A DNA stretch of 60,000 nucleotides from Adiantum capillus-veneris (lineage: Eukaryota; Streptophyta; Polypodiopsida; Polypodiales; Pteridaceae). The DNA lies in contig CM043946.1 in NCBI GenBank assembly GCA_014529385.2, positions 36,709,558-36,769,557 of the forward strand, given 5' to 3'. The notes below the pieces were generated by a model. That model was not told the DNA's origin and did no database searches. It was given only the letters and a program-made list of their open reading frames with translations. Each line of letters starts with the position of its first letter. Within the stretch, counting starts at the first letter, position 1. Positions 56,041 through 60,000 of this stretch are shown here, in pieces. The translations under genes were made by a program, and so were the position numbers.

Positions 56041-57020
56041 TAAGAGGTTTAGGGACCTCACACATAGTGCACATAGGCAAGTGAGACTTCTGGCATTATG
56101 ATGGCATCAAAACATATGTCAAAACACATAGAAACGAAGCTTAGGGACCTTATGTAGCATATATATACACAAGACATAAGCTTAACAATACAACGGCATA
56201 TGATCATACATAACAAGGATATAGAGAAGCAAGCCAAGGATGGCATAATCCCTTGTCAAAAACAATCAACCCAGCAAGTAGGTATGATCCTACTAGCAAC
56301 ACATCAATACCTTAGAGAATGATGGCGAGGATGGTGGCCATGGAGCATGAGAGAAGACTCCTTATTTAGGTTTTAGGGCTAGTAATGTAGCATACTAGAG
56401 GGAGAGAGAGAGAGGGAGAGAGAGAGAGGGAGAGAGAGTAGAGCTCTATCCATAGATCCTCGTTGTGAGCAATGTCGTCATAGCTTTGTTGCTTGGTGAA
56501 GTGGGTGAAGTGTTTGTTTTGAGTGAGAGAAGTCCTCCTTATATAGGTTTCTGAGAGGGTTTAGGATTAGGGATAAACATGCTTAAATCCGCTGATTGGG
56601 GTTACTTTTTGCTTAGGGTGGTCAACAGATTGAGGTCACCTGATATGTCACCATCAAAATATTATGTAGAGTGATGTGAGAGGGGAGGGTAAATGCTGAT
56701 TTTTCTGATTGTGACACATGGGGATAAGGCCTTGACCAGCATTTAAGAGCAGGTAAGGTGGCTGTTGAAACTGGAGGTTCTGCCCATGTCAGGGGGGGAC
56801 CTGCTGGGTCCTCTTGAATATCAAATTCTCAAAAAATCCTCAACCATGGCTTCTTTTGACATGTGTTATTTGAAAAAATCAGCATGTCTCTTTTCAACTC
56901 AAAAGTCTTTATCCCTGTTGACTCACCTTTACCATAAGATTTTCCCTTTTTCTCCTCCTGTAACTGCATTGTTGATGCCCAATCACTACTTCTAGTAACA
57001 GTGAACTGTTACCTACCAAA
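56041..57020. other. Non-coding DNA, possible LTR of Tat B
   Basis: No gene is seen. A GA-rich imperfect repeat (GAGAGAGAGGGA) lies at 56398-56440, and the 80-bp repeat shared with 52741 lies at 56195-56275. Position, downstream of the Tat B polypurine tract on the minus strand, suggests LTR sequence, but the lower boundary is undefined. Confidence 0.45.
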
Positions 57021-57029
57021 TACTTATGG

Positions 57030-57172
57030 TGCACTAAAAAATATTTACCATGGGTAAAAAAAGTTAATGTAGGTAAAAAGTGATTTGTATTTACCATGTA
57101 GGTGAAAAATATTTACTGTAGGTAAAAAATATTTACTGTGGTAAAAAATATTTACTGTCGGTAAAAAAGTGA
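57030..57172. repeat. AT-rich tandem repeat of about 20 bp
   Basis: GGTAAAAAATATTTACTGT-type units repeat six or seven times with variation (AAATATTTACCATGGGTAAA at the left, ACTGTCGGTAAAAAAG at the right). The unit is itself partly palindromic (GTAAA...TTTAC). Confidence 0.8.
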
Positions 57173-57452
57173 AAACGGAGTATGTTGTGCTGTGAGTCCA
57201 CACGAACATCCTCGTGTAAATTTCACTAGAAATTCACACCTAGAATGGGCTATTCTGTAAGATATAGGTTGTAGGCATGCATAAGAGCTCGTTCCCACGT
57301 ATCTTCTGTCCATGGCACGTTTTACTCTTTGGTGCTTGTGAAGTAGATTTTTCTTCTCTTTCGAGATCCCTTGGACTAGAGTATCCTCATCTCTCCAACA
57401 ACTGACTGTGCCTTTATTGCATCTTCATAAGGGGTCCTAAAAACCATGCATC

Positions 57453-57478
57453 ATATAGCCCTCCCCCTTAAGCTAGAG
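57453..57478 (-). promoter_or_regulatory. Polypurine tract and 3' LTR start of Tat B
   Basis: On the minus strand CTCTAGCTTAAGGGGGAGGG is followed by CTATA and then TGATGCATGG at 57453. The same arrangement (CTAGCCTTAAGGGGAAGGCTA-TGACGG) ends Tat A at 43109, which supports the assignment. A 57705-57750 poly-pyrimidine run (polypurine on the minus strand) lies upstream. Confidence 0.65.
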
Positions 57479-57906
57479 GTATTTGATGCCTCTAGCTGTA
57501 GGTTGTGCTACAATAGGGTTCTCTTGAATACTTACCCACCTGGTACCAATTGAATTTGCCATGTTACTGCTTTCTTGGTTGATGCACCCTGTTTAGTCCT
57601 TTCTGATGAATAATTGTATCCATCCATGACTAACAACTGGTCTCCTAGACCCTTGAAAGCCATACCCCATCCATTGTCAATATCCGCTTTCACTGGTAGC
57701 ATTCTCTTTTTTTCTTTTTTTCTTCTCTTTTTTCCTTTTTTTTTTTTTTGAAACGACTATGTACATGATTGTTACCTTAGTTGGAGCGCGAATATGATGA
57801 GCTCTCCTCTGAACCATCCTTAGCATTGATTTCACTAGCATATGGCTGTGAAAGACGACATTAGTAGGCCTTTAATCGCCAACCATTTACCGGGGTCTGA
57901 TGTACC
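57479..57906. other. Tat B untranslated region between integrase stop and polypurine tract
   Basis: No coding signal is seen. A T/C-rich run (57702-57750, polypurine on the element's sense strand) is followed by GAAACGACTATGTACATG. Confidence 0.6.
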
Positions 57907-58815
57907 TTACCATCGGTCACCAAGCTGGTAACTACCATTTGAGAACCTCTGTATCAGTACAAAAGGGCCTTCCCACTTAAGCAAGAACTTACCATCCTTC
58001 CAGCGATCAAAGCGATTGTCGTATCTGAGCACTAAAGAACCTTCCTTGATACCTTTCTTGACAAGGTTGCGATTGAACTTCTTTCGTTTCTTCTCTGCCT
58101 GGGCTGCATAGTACTTCACTGCTGACTCTCGATCTAGCCCTAACCTCTCCAAATCGATGATTCTTCCTTCCACGTGCTTCTCTTGACTATCCTCTTGATG
58201 TGCTTTTAGAACTCGGAGGCTCGCTAGCTCCACTTCTATAGGCAATAGTGCCTCTTGCCCGTAAACCAAGTGAAAAGATGTATACCCCAAGGATGTTTTA
58301 AAGGATGTTTTGTAGGCCCAAAGTGCTGTATCTAGGTGTTTGTCCCATGCCTTAGGATGTAAATGCACTTGCTTAGTGATGATTTTACATATAAGACCAT
58401 TTAACTTTTCCACAAGACCATTGCACTGAGGGTAGTATGGTGTAGAGTGCCTGCGCTTGATTTTTAACTTGCTCATCAATTGCCCGACTAAATCAGCTCG
58501 AAATCCCGGTCCCCTATCCGAGAGAATCTCCAAAGGTGTGCCAAAACGGCAACAAAGGCATTCAAAAATGAAATCACTCACGTCCTTGGCTGTGATGCGC
58601 TTTGTGGGACGAGCTTCTGCCCATCTGGTCATGTACTCCACCCCCACAATGATGTATTCCTTCCCTGATTGAGTGCAAGGTAGTGGCCCTATTGCATCTA
58701 TCCCCCATTTTTCAAATGGCCCATAGGTTTTGATTGGATGCTGATTTTCATGGGTAAGACGCCTTGGTCCAGCTTTTTGGCAAACCTCACATGTGCGGCA
58801 CCAATGTTGTACATC
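57907..58815 (-). CDS. Tat B integrase core and C-terminus
   Basis: In the same frame as the upstream RNase H block and separated from it by a single TGA at 58816-58818. It starts DVQHWCRTCEVCQKAGP (second half of the zinc finger). Integrase motifs are Asp in WGIDAIGPLPCTQSG, Asp in ILSDRGPGFRADLV and Glu in NGLVEKLNGLIC, a proper D-D-E triad. The C-terminus includes SFHLVYGQEALLPIEVE, LKWEGPFVLIQRFSNGSYQL and a stop after GDRW at 57907. Integrase inserts element DNA into the chromosome. There is no chromodomain, as expected for Tat. Confidence 0.92.
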   Translation of the reverse strand, partial: DVQHWCRTCEVCQKAGPRRLTHENQHPIKTYGPFEKWGIDAIGPLPCTQSGKEYIIVGVEYMTRWAEARPTKRITAKDVSDFIFECLCCRFGTPLEILSDRGPGFRADLVGQLMSKLKIKRRHSTPYYPQCNGLVEKLNGLICKIITKQVHLHPKAWDKHLDTALWAYKTSFKTSLGYTSFHLVYGQEALLPIEVELASLRVLKAHQEDSQEKHVEGRIIDLERLGLDRESAVKYYAAQAEKKRKKFNRNLVKKGIKEGSLVLRYDNRFDRWKDGKFLLKWEGPFVLIQRFSNGSYQLGDRW

Positions 58816-60000
58816 TCAATGGAGGCTTGGCCACGTGAACCATGCTTGTAAAATCTTTCTGCTAGTAATCTCTTGTGCAAAGTGGCCACCACACACACCT
58901 TCATGACAACTAAACAAAATATCCTTTATCTCTTGGGATGCAGGAACTCTCCTTAAGACAGCATCTTTTCCTCTACAATACAAGTCCTCATTCACTAAGC
59001 TATAGCTGGTAGCCTTTTTTGCCAACCACCTACGTTCACTTTTACTCATACCCGAGGGTGCTTCACAATGCTCAAGAAAGTAAAGTAAATCATGCAGCTC
59101 CTCCTTTCCCTGGTATAAAGGACTTTTCACAAGGATAGCACCTACTATGAGAGTTTGTAGTTCTTCACCTGCTAAGGCATCTGCTTCTCGATTTTGATCT
59201 CTAGGTACAAAGTGCACTCGAACTTCTTTAAAACCCTTCAACAAGGCCTTTGCTTCCCTCATCTTAACAGACAATTTGTCATTTTTACAGGCCCATACAC
59301 CAACCATTTGCTTAACAATCAACATGGAGTCACCAAAAACATTTAGCTTTGTGATGCCCTGAGAAAGAAAACATTGCAACCCTAAAACAAGGGCATGGTA
59401 CTCTGCCTCATTGTTAGAATGAACCTCTTTTAGATGAAACCCTTTTGCAAAGATCTTCTCCTTCTCTGGACCTAATATTACTATGCATGCTGATGCCTTG
59501 TCTTTGGTCCTCTTGTAAGCCCCATCAAAATACAGACTGTGTGCTCCTAGTAGAACTTCAGGCTCCGGTATAGGCGGTACCTTACTAGGTGCCTCTTTCT
59601 TGGCCTTCTCATAACACCTTTGTGTGAGGACATCTGCCAAACAAGCACGGGTGGAATCCTCTACTTGTAGTGTGTAGTCAAACTCTTGAAGCTGCACCAC
59701 CCACTTTGCTATTCTTTGAGACAATTCCATGTGTTGTAGGGCATATCTAAAAACCTCCTCAGTTGTGATCACCACAAATTGTCTGGGAAGTAAGTAAGCC
59801 CGAAACTTCTCCACTGCAAAATTAAGAGCTAGCACCAATTGCTCAGTTGCGCTGAAACCCGTTTTAGCAGCTGTCATCACTCTACTAGAGAAGTAGACTG
59901 GTCTCATGAGAGATGTCTTTGGGTCTTTTTGCATCAAGACAGCTCCTAGAGCTTCTGGACCTACACTAGGATTTACATAGAATAATTCACCCCATGTGGG
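58816..60000 (-). CDS. Tat B RNase H, accessory RNase H and zinc finger start (open at window edge)
   Basis: The frame is open to base 60000 and reads WGELFYVNPSVGPEALGAVL before the methionine at 59937. The first RNase H (residues ~1-110 from that Met) is the Ty3/gypsy type, with ATEQLVLALNFAVEKFRAYL and LADVLTQR. The second begins LYFDGAYKRTKDKASACIVI and has all four acidic residues: YFDGA, NNEAEYHAL, VFGDSMLIV and NREADALA. A second RNase H marks the plant Tat lineage (Retand/Ogre type). CHEGVCGGH then starts the integrase finger. The frame stops at one TGA (58816-58818) after WPSLH. Reverse transcriptase should lie just outside the window. Confidence 0.92.
   Translation of the reverse strand, partial: PTWGELFYVNPSVGPEALGAVLMQKDPKTSLMRPVYFSSRVMTAAKTGFSATEQLVLALNFAVEKFRAYLLPRQFVVITTEEVFRYALQHMELSQRIAKWVVQLQEFDYTLQVEDSTRACLADVLTQRCYEKAKKEAPSKVPPIPEPEVLLGAHSLYFDGAYKRTKDKASACIVILGPEKEKIFAKGFHLKEVHSNNEAEYHALVLGLQCFLSQGITKLNVFGDSMLIVKQMVGVWACKNDKLSVKMREAKALLKGFKEVRVHFVPRDQNREADALAGEELQTLIVGAILVKSPLYQGKEELHDLLYFLEHCEAPSGMSKSERRWLAKKATSYSLVNEDLYCRGKDAVLRRVPASQEIKDILFSCHEGVCGGHFAQEITSRKILQAWFTWPSLH

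Overview
The window is plant nuclear DNA made almost entirely of nested and decayed transposable elements. No intact housekeeping gene, rRNA or tRNA was seen. The plant assignment rests on plant-type Ty1/copia elements, a chromodomain Ty3/gypsy element with an initiator-Met-tRNA primer site, Ty3/gypsy polyproteins with a second RNase H (the plant Tat lineage), short GT-AG introns and very long CT/GA/GT tracts. A seed-free vascular plant such as a fern is my guess only; nothing here proves the clade.

Layout. 0-4 kb: short repeats and a minus-strand Mutator-like transposase relic (HNHP zinc cluster, RNase-H-like core, SWIM finger) broken by frameshifts and stops. 4.4-6.1 kb: a transposon with roughly 0.5 kb inverted arms. 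7.55-8.05 kb: a 494-bp Mutator-type MITE with a 9-bp target duplication. 8.57-9.74 kb: six related 46-48 bp hairpins upstream of an unrecognised intron-containing gene or gene relic with a ParB-like signature (9.8-12.86 kb). 12.97-18.8 kb: a minus-strand Ty3/gypsy element, 3' truncated, with a solo copia LTR inserted in it.

19.9-39.8 kb: a copia complex ('copia X'). Its first LTR is split by a complete but dead 8.5-kb chromovirus (20670-29192). Downstream, the copia X coding region is duplicated in tandem by about 2.4 kb through a template-switch-like junction. After a decayed pol lacking RNase H come two copies of an accessory coding region (a decayed retropepsin-like fold plus a conserved C-terminal domain), one on each side of an LTR. 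I consider this the most interesting signal in the window.

41.4-41.86 kb: a Harbinger-type MITE. 42.26-55.46 kb: a decayed minus-strand Tat-lineage element ('Tat A') that can be followed gag-PR-RT-RH-aRNH-INT across three insertions: a 2.6-kb putative solo LTR full of microsatellites (43753-46337), a copia element with a 5-bp target duplication (48092-51783), and a LINE fragment plus a third copy of that copia LTR (52.7-53.8 kb). 57.45-60 kb: a better preserved relative ('Tat B') whose pol reads through to the window edge with one nonsense codon.

None of these genes forms a working cellular pathway. The window records successive insertions, LTR-LTR recombination and local duplication.
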